Assembly: GCA_030671005.1 (NCBI GenBank)
Contig: DAOVAN010000001.1
Location: forward strand, 1-50,511
DNA length: 50,511 nucleotides
From: Caldifarciminota bacterium
GTDB taxonomy: Bacteria; Hydrothermota; Tepidihabitantia; SM23-42
Reading direction: 5' to 3'
The notes under the pieces are model-generated. The model was given only the letters and a program-made list of their open reading frames with translations. It was not told the DNA's origin and searched no databases. A program made the translations under genes and the position numbers. The first letter of the stretch is position 1. Each line of letters opens with the position of its first letter. Of this stretch, positions 7,950 through 15,821 are shown piece after piece.

Positions 7950-9296
7950 TCATCTTGTTATGTCGTTGAACGTGACAAAGACGATGAGCAGTAGAATGAT
8001 TGCGTAGCCCACTTGCTGGATTATCAGCCGCGTTCGGTGAGAGAACCTCTTGTTTCTGATTGCTTCGATGATCGATATCATTATGTGACCGCCATCCAGA
8101 GCAGGAATCGGGAAGAGGTTTATGAGGCCTAGATTGATTGAAATTATTGCAAGCAGGCCGAGTAAACTCTCAAAGCCCCACCGTGCCGATTCACCGCTCA
8201 GCTGGGCAATTGCTATGGGTCCGCCTATTGCCCTTCGTGATATCCGTCCGATGATGAGCTGGTAAAGGGTCTTGAGCGTCAGCCAAATCACTTCACCGCT
8301 TCTCTGGACTGACAGCGTTATGGCATCAGGTAGGTTCAGACGTCTGCGCTCCAAGGGCGGGATCGCGCTGATTTGTCCGATGGTGTCTTGTGTTGTCGGA
8401 TCATAATAAGAAATCGGTGTTACAATAGCATCCTTCACGATGTCATTGTCTTGCCAGACGAAATGTAAAGGAGTATTTTTTGATGCGCGAACCTTGTCTA
8501 CCATCTGATTCCAGGTCTGGATTTCTTCTGCGTCGATTTCCAGCACTCGGTTTCCCGATTTCATACCCGCCTTGTGGGCAGGGCCATCCCGTTTCAATGA
8601 TCCCAGGATAGGAGGCACCAGTGGCATGAGGCCCATGAGGTCCAGCGAATCCATGTCGACCTGTAGTCTCTTTTCTACGAATGTCCCTGCGCGTACGATA
8701 CCCACTGTGATTGTTTGCTTGTCATTTTCCGATAGCAGATCAAGCATTTCGCCCCAGGTGCTGACTCTTTCGCCGGCAACGGCAACTATCGAGTCGTTTT
8801 CCATGATGCCAGCGCGTTCTGCTGCACTTCCTTCATGGACTTTGACCTTCATGAATGGGTTCACGAGTAATCCGAATCCCCAGAAGATGATGAAGAAAAC
8901 AAAAACCGCCGAGAGAATATTAAAGACCGGACCGCCCATCACGATCAACACACGTTGGTATATGGGTGCATCATAAAACCCGACTACCTCTTGCCCCTTT
9001 TCCGTTTCAGTGCTTTCAGTGTCTTCGTTCTTCAGTGATTTCTGTGTCTCTTCAGTGTCCTTAGGTGTTAAGTCGCCCTCATCTTCGCCTGCTATCTTGA
9101 CATAGCCACCCAAAGGGAAATATGCGATACGGAAATCAGTCTCGCCTATTTTCCTGCGAATGAGGGGTGGACCGTAACCGATCGAGAATTTTTCCACCGG
9201 GATCTTGAATAGCTTAGCTATCAAGAAATGTCCAAATTCATGTATTGTGATCGAGAATGCCAGTATGAATAAGAATGCAACAATCGTAATTAGCAT
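7950..9296 (-). CDS. rseP: Site-2 intramembrane metalloprotease RseP
   Basis: This 448-residue M50 protease has the zinc motif HEFGH in the first transmembrane helix (residues about 19-23) and the third ligand region NLFPIPALDGGH in a C-terminal helix. Between them lie two PDZ-like domains (around EGSAAERAGIMENDSIVAV and DGPAHKAGMKSGNRVLEID). RseP cleaves anti-sigma factors and leftover signal peptides inside the membrane. A Thr/Glu-rich insert of roughly 35 residues (about 77-110) follows LGGYVKIAGED, in the cytosolic loop near the active site; its DNA is internally repetitive. It is the last gene of ispD-dxr-rseP, a common arrangement, and overlaps dxr by 7 nt. Confidence 0.92.
   Translation of the reverse strand: MLITIVAFLFILAFSITIHEFGHFLIAKLFKIPVEKFSIGYGPPLIRRKIGETDFRIAYFPLGGYVKIAGEDEGDLTPKDTEETQKSLKNEDTESTETEKGQEVVGFYDAPIYQRVLIVMGGPVFNILSAVFVFFIIFWGFGLLVNPFMKVKVHEGSAAERAGIMENDSIVAVAGERVSTWGEMLDLLSENDKQTITVGIVRAGTFVEKRLQVDMDSLDLMGLMPLVPPILGSLKRDGPAHKAGMKSGNRVLEIDAEEIQTWNQMVDKVRASKNTPLHFVWQDNDIVKDAIVTPISYYDPTTQDTIGQISAIPPLERRRLNLPDAITLSVQRSGEVIWLTLKTLYQLIIGRISRRAIGGPIAIAQLSGESARWGFESLLGLLAIISINLGLINLFPIPALDGGHIMISIIEAIRNKRFSHRTRLIIQQVGYAIILLLIVFVTFNDITR
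9002..9062 (-). repeat. Short-period repeat inside the rseP coding sequence
   Basis: Five imperfect copies of TTCAGTG/TTCTGTG (reading CACTGAA or CACAGAA on the coding strand) occur within about 60 bp. They encode the Thr/Glu/Ser-rich loop of RseP without breaking the frame. The style matches the short-period repeats seen between genes in this window. Confidence 0.6.
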
Positions 9297-10417
9297 ACTT
9301 GTACCCTCACTTGTTCTTTGGCCCAGCTTATCGCTTGTAGGTAATGGTCCAGTCCACCATCGCTGGGTTCATGTTTTTTCATAACTTTTTCAATTATTAG
9401 TGGAATTTCGTGGAATCTAATTCTATCATGGAGGAATAGTTTAACTGCTTCCTCGTTCGACGCATTTAGTACGGCGGGCATTGTCTTACCCCTTTCCAGG
9501 GCTCCATAGGCTAGATCTAAACAACGGAATTTCTTCGTGTTGGGTGTCATGAAGGTTAATGGTTTCACTTTCGTGATGTCGAGATATGGGGTCGATGCGG
9601 ATACACGATGAGGCACAGTCAAGGCATATTGGATCGGTAGTTTCATATCCGGTGTTGAGAGTTGAGCCAATAGCGTGCCATCCTTGAATTGCACCAAGGA
9701 ATGGCATATTGCCTCAGGGTGAATAACGACTCTTATCATACTCGGAGGGACGTTGAAAAGGTGATGCGCTTCTATTACTTCCAGACCTTTGTTCATCATG
9801 GTTGCCGAATCAACCGTGATCTTCTGACCCATTTTCCAGACCGGATGGCGCAGAACTTCCTCCTTACGGACATTCTTGATCTTTTTTTTCAAGAAAGGAC
9901 CGCCCGATGCAGTGAGGATTATGTTCAAGACGTCTTTCATGTTCTTGCCTTCGAGACACTGGTAAATGGCAGAATGTTCACTGTCAATGGGAATGAGTCT
10001 AACCTGCAGTTTTCTCACCTTACCCATTATCAAATGACCAAAATTGACGAGAATTTCCTTGGTGGCCAGGCATATGTCCATTTTCTTCTCGATCGCCCGT
10101 ATGACCCCCCTGATGCCTAGTGAACTAGACAGCGCACATATGATAGTGTCTGCCCTAAGGGTGTCGATCATCTCTTCAATACCTTGCTCTCCGCTGAAGG
10201 TTTTCGCGGTGCCCCTTAGTTTTTCCAGGTTCTTATGATACTTCTCATTGATTATCGTGATGGCCTTAGGTTTCAGAGCGTGAGCCTGTTCAGCGAGCAG
10301 ACGGTAGTTATTGTATGCCGCGAGTCCAACGACCTTATAGTTTTTGAATCGTTTAATGACCTGGATCGCGTTGCACCCTATAGAGCCTGTTGAGCCCAGA
10401 ATGATTATTCTTTTCAT
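9290..10417 (-). CDS. dxr: 1-deoxy-D-xylulose 5-phosphate reductoisomerase
   Basis: This is the second enzyme of the MEP isoprenoid pathway, converting DXP to MEP with NADPH and a divalent metal. The 375-residue protein begins with the NADPH-binding GSTGSIGCNAIQVI. It also has the LATKEILVNFG stretch, the metal site IPIDSEHSAIYQ, the TASGGPF loop and MNKGLEVIEAH. Length and motifs are all normal. The start overlaps ispD by 4 nt and the end overlaps rseP by 7 nt, so the three genes are co-transcribed, probably from the promoter before ispD. Confidence 0.96.
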   Translation of the reverse strand: MKRIIILGSTGSIGCNAIQVIKRFKNYKVVGLAAYNNYRLLAEQAHALKPKAITIINEKYHKNLEKLRGTAKTFSGEQGIEEMIDTLRADTIICALSSSLGIRGVIRAIEKKMDICLATKEILVNFGHLIMGKVRKLQVRLIPIDSEHSAIYQCLEGKNMKDVLNIILTASGGPFLKKKIKNVRKEEVLRHPVWKMGQKITVDSATMMNKGLEVIEAHHLFNVPPSMIRVVIHPEAICHSLVQFKDGTLLAQLSTPDMKLPIQYALTVPHRVSASTPYLDITKVKPLTFMTPNTKKFRCLDLAYGALERGKTMPAVLNASNEEAVKLFLHDRIRFHEIPLIIEKVMKKHEPSDGGLDHYLQAISWAKEQVRVQVC

Positions 10418-11079
10418 GCCAGGTGTTTTTGTATGTATCTCAGGTCTTTCTTGTCCGTGACCTTTATGTTGTGCCGGTCACCCTGGAAAACATAGACCGG
10501 CATGCCCAGTGATTCAAGTATTGAGGCTTCATCAGTATACTCCATGCGAAAGTCGGCTTTGGCAATAGCCTGCTTGATTGTTCGTATATCATAAAACTGG
10601 GGTGTTTGGACGAGAAAAAGATCATCGCGGGGAATGGTTTCCTGAACGAGACGCTTGGCGACCCTTTTCATCGTATCGTGTACCTTTGTTCCAATGATCA
10701 CCGATTTGTGCTTGCGGCAGAGCGCAATACCTTTTCTTATCACTGCTGATGAAACAAGTGGTCTCACCGCATCATGGATGATGACCACGCCGGATTTGTC
10801 TCTAATTGTGCGTAATCCATTGACTACTGAATCCTGGCGCCGTCGGCCGCCGGCAACGACGTGATGTACTTTCTTGAAACCGAGATCACGCACTTGTTTC
10901 CTCGTTGTCTTTATGTCTTTTTTGGGTACAACGATCGTTATTCCGCTGACATTGGACTGGTTGTCGAATGCCCTTGTTGCGTAAACAAACAGAGGTAGCC
11001 CGTGTATGCGCATGAACTGCTTCTTCCCACCGAATCTCTTGCCTGCGCCAGCGGCAACGATTATTGCATGATTTGCCAT
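10414..11079 (-). CDS. ispD: 2-C-methyl-D-erythritol 4-phosphate cytidylyltransferase
   Basis: This is the third MEP-pathway enzyme, joining MEP to CTP. The nucleotide-binding loop AAGAGKRFGGKKQF is at the N-terminus, followed by VVAGGRRRQDSV, IHDAVRPLV and the late EYTDEASILE motif, all typical of IspD. I take the ATG at 11079 as the start, although the frame continues upstream to a TTG at 11085. The ATG lies 5 nt after a TATCAT -10 box, which predicts a leaderless message. It leads the ispD-dxr-rseP operon. Confidence 0.95.
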   Translation of the reverse strand: MANHAIIVAAGAGKRFGGKKQFMRIHGLPLFVYATRAFDNQSNVSGITIVVPKKDIKTTRKQVRDLGFKKVHHVVAGGRRRQDSVVNGLRTIRDKSGVVIIHDAVRPLVSSAVIRKGIALCRKHKSVIIGTKVHDTMKRVAKRLVQETIPRDDLFLVQTPQFYDIRTIKQAIAKADFRMEYTDEASILESLGMPVYVFQGDRHNIKVTDKKDLRYIQKHLA

Positions 11080-11084
11080 GACCA

Positions 11085-11112
11085 ATGATAGTCAGAATTA
11101 TGGAAAAGTCAA
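11085..11112 (-). promoter_or_regulatory. Predicted leaderless promoter of ispD
   Basis: Reading on the minus strand: TTGACT at 11112-11107, a 16-bp spacer, then TATCAT at 11090-11085. Only 5 nt separate the -10 box from the ispD ATG, so transcription should begin at or within a base or two of the start codon. Confidence 0.7.
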
Positions 11113-11484
11113 CATGGCAGGCTCACAAGGTGCTGAAAAACAGGAGAGAAGTATTGTGCCAGCTGCCCTGCATCGGTCCTCGGGTACTTCAGAGCGTGGT
11201 TTCGTAATTGCTCAATTTACGGTGGAAACTTGTAGTTGCGCCATTTATGGCTGTCCTACCTATCCTGCGGGCGCGGTTTTGTAGTTGTTTGATTCATCAA
11301 ACATGCCCAATAAATTGGGCAACTACGAGCGCGGTTATTGGCACGATGAATCTCCGTCACGATTTATGTCCAAATTTCCAATTTGGTTACAGAAATCAGT
11401 GCCTCGCTTCATTAACGCAAAATGAACTCTACGAGAGCGGGCGTGCGACTACATTGGTCTACTGAGAACGTAGTTTCTTGACTA
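11113..11484. repeat. Intergenic repeat element, copy 1 (11222-11335 core)
   Basis: The ~430-bp gap between ispD and the lipoprotein gene holds no convincing gene. Its centre carries a composite element. The 27 bp at 11222-11248 (GTGGAAAC ... GCGCCATTTAT) recur inverted at 32837-32863 with 25 of 27 matches. A hairpin GCCCAAT-AA-ATTGGGC near 11306-11321 is followed by CAACTAC, the inverse of the GTAGTTG wording. Short open frames over this stretch are low-complexity accidents. It looks like a REP/MITE-type non-coding element. Confidence 0.6.
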
Positions 11485-11512
11485 TTGACATGCCTCCGGA
11501 TATGAATATAGT
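11485..11512 (+). promoter_or_regulatory. Promoter of the coiled-coil lipoprotein gene
   Basis: TTGACA at 11485-11490, a 16-bp spacer and TATAGT at 11507-11512. Transcription would start near 11518, giving a leader of about 28 nt that contains the strong ribosome-binding site AAGGAGGAGG. This is a leadered contrast to the leaderless promoters elsewhere in the window. Confidence 0.7.
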
Positions 11513-11546
11513 TTGATATATGCTAAAAATGCAAGGAGGAGGCATT

Positions 11547-11804
11547 ATGAGAAAGACAGTTGCGTTATTGTTCCTAGCCGTCTTGATTATCGGTTGCGGT
11601 CCTAAGATGGCGAACCAGGAGACGCTCGATGCTTTGGGTGAAGCCCAAGCTGCTCTCGAAGCCGCCCAGACAAGACTCGCGGATCTACAGGCTGAAAAAG
11701 ACGCATTGGAAGCACAGCGAGCCGAATTCGAAATGATGGTGAAAGAACTACAGGATGAAGTCGACATGTTACAGGCTAAGATTGACACCCGGTGCATGAA
11801 ATAA
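11547..11804 (+). CDS. Small coiled-coil lipoprotein
   Basis: The 85-residue product starts MRKTVALLFLAVLIIGCG, a lipoprotein signal peptide with a LIIGC lipobox. Almost everything after it is a single amphipathic helix rich in Ala, Leu, Glu and Gln in heptads, so a coiled coil of the Lpp kind is expected. I chose the ATG at 11547 because AAGGAGGAGG lies just before it; an upstream in-frame ATG at 11520 would hide the signal peptide. It probably sits in the outer membrane or periplasm. The next gene, 10 nt downstream, also encodes a secreted coiled-coil protein, with LysM domains. No specific family name can be given. Confidence 0.8.
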   Translation: MRKTVALLFLAVLIIGCGPKMANQETLDALGEAQAALEAAQTRLADLQAEKDALEAQRAEFEMMVKELQDEVDMLQAKIDTRCMK

Positions 11805-11814
11805 GGAGGCTAAA

Positions 11815-12411
11815 ATGAAAAAACTACTATCAATTGCTATCATTCTTTGCTTCGTGGTTCCAGTCTTAGCATTCGCGCAGGATAAGATGACCGAAGAAGA
11901 AGCGCAGGCTGAAATCGCACGCATCAGAGCAGAACTGGACCAGCTGAATACAGATATCGCTGCCCTGGAAGGTGAGGTTGATGCTCTAACGACCTCGGTT
12001 TCCAAGCTCGAAACATTACATGCAGGTCTGACCGACAAAGTTGCAGAGCTGCGTGAGACCTGGAAACGCTGCCAGTGGGGGCGCTACACTGTGGTTGATG
12101 GAGACTGGCTATCGAAGATTGCGAGCATGCGCAAGGTGTATCATGACGGCTCGAAATGGCCCTGGATACATGAAGCGAACACGGACAAAATATCAGACCC
12201 GAATCTCATATACCCGGGCTGGGTATTGCTCATCCCCACCCTTGATAACTACACTGTAATACCAGGGGATTGTCTTTGGTTGATTGCATCGTATCTTTCG
12301 ATCTATTCTGATGCAAAGAGATGGCCCGACATTTACGAGGCAAATAAAGACAAAATAAGTGATCCTGACTTAATATATACAAATCAGGAATTTGTAATAC
12401 CTCATGATTAA
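11815..12411 (+). CDS. Secreted coiled-coil protein with two LysM domains
   Basis: This 198-residue protein has a Sec signal peptide (residues 1-22, cleavage after AFA), a coiled-coil segment (about 25-80) and two LysM-like domains. The first starts at YTVVDGDWLSKIA and ends in WVLLIP; the second starts at YTVIPGDCLWLIA and ends in EFVIP. Both contain the same NxDKISDPxLIY wording. LysM binds peptidoglycan, so this is likely a periplasmic wall-binding partner of the preceding lipoprotein. An AAGGAGG ribosome-binding site lies 6 nt before the ATG. No catalytic domain is visible. Confidence 0.85.
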   Translation: MKKLLSIAIILCFVVPVLAFAQDKMTEEEAQAEIARIRAELDQLNTDIAALEGEVDALTTSVSKLETLHAGLTDKVAELRETWKRCQWGRYTVVDGDWLSKIASMRKVYHDGSKWPWIHEANTDKISDPNLIYPGWVLLIPTLDNYTVIPGDCLWLIASYLSIYSDAKRWPDIYEANKDKISDPDLIYTNQEFVIPHD

Positions 12412-12418
12412 TCTGCGA

Positions 12419-12445
12419 GGGAGGGGCTGAACATCCGCCCCTCCC
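12419..12445 (+). terminator. Strong GC hairpin between the LysM gene and phoH
   Basis: GGGAGGGGC (12419-12427) and GCCCCTCCC (12437-12445) form a perfect 9-bp stem with a 9-nt loop. No T-tract follows, so it is not a classical intrinsic terminator. It ends 6 nt before the phoH GTG and occupies the place where a ribosome-binding site should be, so it could also reduce or regulate phoH translation. Confidence 0.55.
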
Positions 12446-12451
12446 GTTGAA

Positions 12452-13357
12452 GTGAAAGTATCAATCCCAATATCAGGTTCTGATCCAACAACTGTCTCCG
12501 GATTTCAGGACGAATTCTTGAAGAAAATCCAAACGCGTTTCGGAATTGTTGTATCCATGCGTAATGATCACATCTATCTGAAGGGGGCAGAGGAAAAAGT
12601 CAAGGCAGCTGAGAAAATCGTACGTGCAAGGCTCAGCGGTGAAGCCGAGACCGCCGATGTTCCTGCGGGTGATGATATTCCTGATGTCGAACGTGTAGTA
12701 ACATCTACTTCAACGCCGAAGCGACTCGTTAAAGCAAAGAGCCTAGGTCAAGGCGATTACGTCAAATCAATAGACCGGCACGATATTGTCGTGAGCATCG
12801 GCCCCGCGGGGACCGGTAAGACCTATCTCGCGGTGGCGAAGGCGGTGTCTTTCTTGATGGACAAAAAGGTCGAGAGGATTATTCTTACCCGTCCCGCAGT
12901 AGAAGCTGGTGAATCGCTGGGTTTCTTACCCGGGGCAATCGAAGAAAAAGTCGATCCTTATCTGCGACCCCTCTACGACGCGCTCAATGATTTCTTGCCA
13001 TATGAGCGGATCAGACGTTTTCTCGAGATGAAGACCATAGAGGTAGCACCTCTTGCCTATATGAGAGGAAGAACCCTCAATGATTCATTCATCATCCTGG
13101 ATGAGGCGCAGAATACCACCAGCATGCAGATGAAGATGTTCTTGACCCGCATGGGTTGGCGTTCAAAGGTTGTCGTGACCGGGGATATTACACAGGTTGA
13201 CTTACCGCCGAACATTCCTTCTGGGCTGATTGAAATACAGCACTTACTCAAAAACATCAACGGTATCGAGTTTATTTATCTCAGCGAAAATGATGTTGTG
13301 AGACATCATCTCGTTCAGAAGGTCATTAAGGCCTATGAAAATCAGAATACAACATAA
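12452..13357 (+). CDS. phoH: PhoH-family ATPase
   Basis: The 301-residue protein has a KH-like N-terminal part (residues 1-65) and a PhoH ATPase core with Walker A GPAGTGKTYLA and Walker B FIILDEAQNTT. The ILTRPAVEAGESLGFLPG stretch between them is diagnostic of PhoH/YbeZ. The start is GTG at 12452; no good ribosome-binding site is present because a strong hairpin precedes it. The order phoH-pgpH-ybeY-CorC-like matches conserved clusters (E. coli ybeZ-ybeY-ybeX; Firmicutes phoH-pgpH-ybeY), implying a link to RNA processing and ribosome quality. The 3' end overlaps pgpH by 23 nt. Confidence 0.93.
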   Translation: MKVSIPISGSDPTTVSGFQDEFLKKIQTRFGIVVSMRNDHIYLKGAEEKVKAAEKIVRARLSGEAETADVPAGDDIPDVERVVTSTSTPKRLVKAKSLGQGDYVKSIDRHDIVVSIGPAGTGKTYLAVAKAVSFLMDKKVERIILTRPAVEAGESLGFLPGAIEEKVDPYLRPLYDALNDFLPYERIRRFLEMKTIEVAPLAYMRGRTLNDSFIILDEAQNTTSMQMKMFLTRMGWRSKVVVTGDITQVDLPPNIPSGLIEIQHLLKNINGIEFIYLSENDVVRHHLVQKVIKAYENQNTT

Positions 13358-15422
13358 TCTGTTCATTTTCATTGGGATAATTCTACTGTTGAACATCATT
13401 TTTCCGCCCCCTGCGGTGCCTCAGAAATATGATGTCGCCACAGGGGAGATCGCTTTACAGAACATAATCGCTCCGTACGACTTTTTCATTCCTAAAACGG
13501 AGCCAGAATTGACCGAGGAGCGAGAGGAAATTGCGCGCAGGATTCCCAGGGTATATGACCTCGACAATACCGTAAAACGTGCCGTGACGCTGGATATTGA
13601 TGGTTTGGAGAGGATGATTGATGCTGCGCGGAGCTTGCAGGTTGGCCGAGATTCTATTATTCACCTAGTTCAGAAACAATACGCGTTGAATAGAGGGGTA
13701 ATTAGATATTTATTGAGAAACAATCGAAAGAATATCTTCAACAGATTGCGCAAGGACTTTGCTGAATTATACGCCGTAGGTGTTGTAGATAGAAAGACCG
13801 TTGAGCATGCAATCATTGCGATCGTGAGTGGCAATACAGAAACCGTGGAATCGATCGACCGACTCTATTCCCTGGACGAGGCAGAAAACCTGGTTGCGGT
13901 GAATCAAAGAGCAGAATATCGCAGCCTCGTAAAGTTTTACATGACTCCTAACATAACCTTCAATGAAGAGAAGACTCAGGAAAGAATAGATGAAGTCTTC
14001 GCAAATGTCCCAAAGACAAAGGGTAAGGTTTTGAAGGGAGAGATCATTACCGAAAAACACAAGCGGGTCAACATGGAAACAACGGAGAAGATGCTGGCAC
14101 TGGAGAGTACATACACATCCATCGGAACCTGGGAGATAATCAAAACGTTATTATTCAGGAACATATTGTATCTGGCATTGATCTTCCTGCTGTTCAAATT
14201 TGACCTGATAACAAAATCGAAATTGTTCGTAGGGAAGAATCTGTACTTTATCGCGTTGTTATCCGCTGCTTATCTGATCATCGGCAAGGTCACATATGCG
14301 ACAAATCTTGTCTATTTGACCCCCATTGCACTTTTCATTTTTCTATTTGCATTGTATTTTAACTTCTATGTTGCCATATTATTCACCTTCATTTTTGCAT
14401 CTGTTTTCGGTATCGTATTGAACTCGGCCGGGATTTTCACGTTTCTTTTTGTCAGTGGCATTGTTGCCACGTTTTCAAGTCAGACAATAAACTCTCGACT
14501 TGCGTTCTATCGACCGTTAATCTACCTTGCACTCGCTAATATCGGAGCCATTCTTTTCATCGATATATATCTTTCAAAAGGCGCTTTTAATATGCTATCT
14601 CTAGGTGAAGGGGTGGTCAATAGCATCATCGTCAACCTCAGCTTTGTGCTCTTCCTCCCCCTATTTGAGAGAATGTTCGATTTTACGACGGATCTGACTT
14701 TGCTCGAACTCGGCAATCTGAACTTACCGATCTTCAAAGACATGGCGATTGAAGCTCCGGGCACTTATCATCATTCAATCGTTGTCGGGAACCTCGCAGA
14801 AGCTGGCGCACGGTATATCGACGGCGATCCGGTGCTTGCCCGGGTTAGCGCCTATTATCATGATATGGGGAAGTTGAAAAAACCTGAGTACTTCATCGAA
14901 AATCAGATTGGCATGAAAAATCCTCATGATTTGCTGAAACCGCAAATGAGTGCGCTAATTATCATTTCGCATGTGAAAGATGGAATTGAGATGGCCAAGA
15001 AGATGAAGTTGCCGAGAAAGCTTATCGAGGTTATCGAGCAGCATCATGGTACGACGATGATCGAAATGTTTTACAAGAAAGCATTCGAAGAATCGAAGGA
15101 CGCAAATCAGGATTCGTTCCGCTATCCTGGACCACGGCCGAAGACGAAGGAGACGGCATTGGTAATGCTTGCTGATAGTGTCGAAGCGGCGGCAAGAGGT
15201 GAGCGCAGTATCACGGCGTCAAAACTGCAGAAGATCGTCAAGGGAAACATCGAGAAGAAATTCAATGATGGACAATTAGATGATTGTCCTATAACACGTC
15301 ATGATTTAGAACAAATAAAAGCAGCTTTCATGCCGATCCTCACGGGGGTCTTTCATCCTCGTGTCGATTACGAAGGGGCTAACAAGCGCACAACGACAGG
15401 TGCTGAACAAAAAGGTAGATAA
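13335..15422 (+). CDS. pgpH: 7TM-HD family cyclic dinucleotide phosphodiesterase (PgpH type)
   Basis: This 695-residue membrane protein has one N-terminal helix (residues 7-25), a large 7TMR-HDED-type extracytoplasmic domain (about 30-265), about seven helices (270-455) and a cytosolic HD domain. In the HD part I see TYHHSIVVGNLAEA, then YYHDMGKLKKPEYFIENQ with the metal-binding His-Asp, and later IEQHHGT and ADSVEAAARGE. PgpH proteins hydrolyse c-di-AMP to pApA. A c-di-AMP synthase (CdaA) is encoded at 35314-36069, so both ends of the pathway are here. The start lies inside phoH, and the gene is followed by ybeY after 27 nt. Confidence 0.92.
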   Translation: MKIRIQHNLFIFIGIILLLNIIFPPPAVPQKYDVATGEIALQNIIAPYDFFIPKTEPELTEEREEIARRIPRVYDLDNTVKRAVTLDIDGLERMIDAARSLQVGRDSIIHLVQKQYALNRGVIRYLLRNNRKNIFNRLRKDFAELYAVGVVDRKTVEHAIIAIVSGNTETVESIDRLYSLDEAENLVAVNQRAEYRSLVKFYMTPNITFNEEKTQERIDEVFANVPKTKGKVLKGEIITEKHKRVNMETTEKMLALESTYTSIGTWEIIKTLLFRNILYLALIFLLFKFDLITKSKLFVGKNLYFIALLSAAYLIIGKVTYATNLVYLTPIALFIFLFALYFNFYVAILFTFIFASVFGIVLNSAGIFTFLFVSGIVATFSSQTINSRLAFYRPLIYLALANIGAILFIDIYLSKGAFNMLSLGEGVVNSIIVNLSFVLFLPLFERMFDFTTDLTLLELGNLNLPIFKDMAIEAPGTYHHSIVVGNLAEAGARYIDGDPVLARVSAYYHDMGKLKKPEYFIENQIGMKNPHDLLKPQMSALIIISHVKDGIEMAKKMKLPRKLIEVIEQHHGTTMIEMFYKKAFEESKDANQDSFRYPGPRPKTKETALVMLADSVEAAARGERSITASKLQKIVKGNIEKKFNDGQLDDCPITRHDLEQIKAAFMPILTGVFHPRVDYEGANKRTTTGAEQKGR

Positions 15423-15449
15423 CAACATACTCCCTGCGCAAATCCGATC

Positions 15450-15821
15450 ATGCGAATAGGTGTCTATGTGACGTCTGGGCGCACACGGGCCAAAAAGACA
15501 AAAATCAAACGGTTGGTAAAAAAGGTATTAGCCGCCGAAGATAAACAATTAGCAGTGGTTAACGTGATACTGACTGATGATGAGTACCTCACACGCTTGA
15601 ATGAACTGTATTTCAAAAAGAAGCATGCCACGAACGTCATCTCGTTCGATCTGGGAGAAGTGTCCGAAATCTATGTCTCCGAAGACAGGGCGGGCGACGT
15701 CTACGAGTTATACTACTTTATTTTGCATGGTCTCTTACATGTAATTGGATATGACCATCGCAATAAGAGAGAAGATAGCTTAATGGAAAAGAAATGTGTA
15801 GAATATCTTAGTGATGAATAG
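15450..15821 (+). CDS. ybeY: Endoribonuclease YbeY
   Basis: This 123-residue protein is shorter than the usual ~150 but has the complete zinc site HGLLHVIGYDH near the C-terminus and the earlier NVISFD motif. YbeY matures 16S rRNA 3' ends and takes part in 70S ribosome quality control. The conserved neighbours phoH and the CorC-like gene support the call. Its end overlaps the downstream transporter gene by 8 nt, measured from the ATG at 15814. Confidence 0.93.
   Translation: MRIGVYVTSGRTRAKKTKIKRLVKKVLAAEDKQLAVVNVILTDDEYLTRLNELYFKKKHATNVISFDLGEVSEIYVSEDRAGDVYELYYFILHGLLHVIGYDHRNKREDSLMEKKCVEYLSDE

Noticed and set aside
11078..11465. Two overlapping plus-strand frames of 68 and 85 codons in the ispD-lipoprotein gap
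   Set aside because: They cover the inverted-repeat element, have no recognisable domains and no ribosome-binding site.
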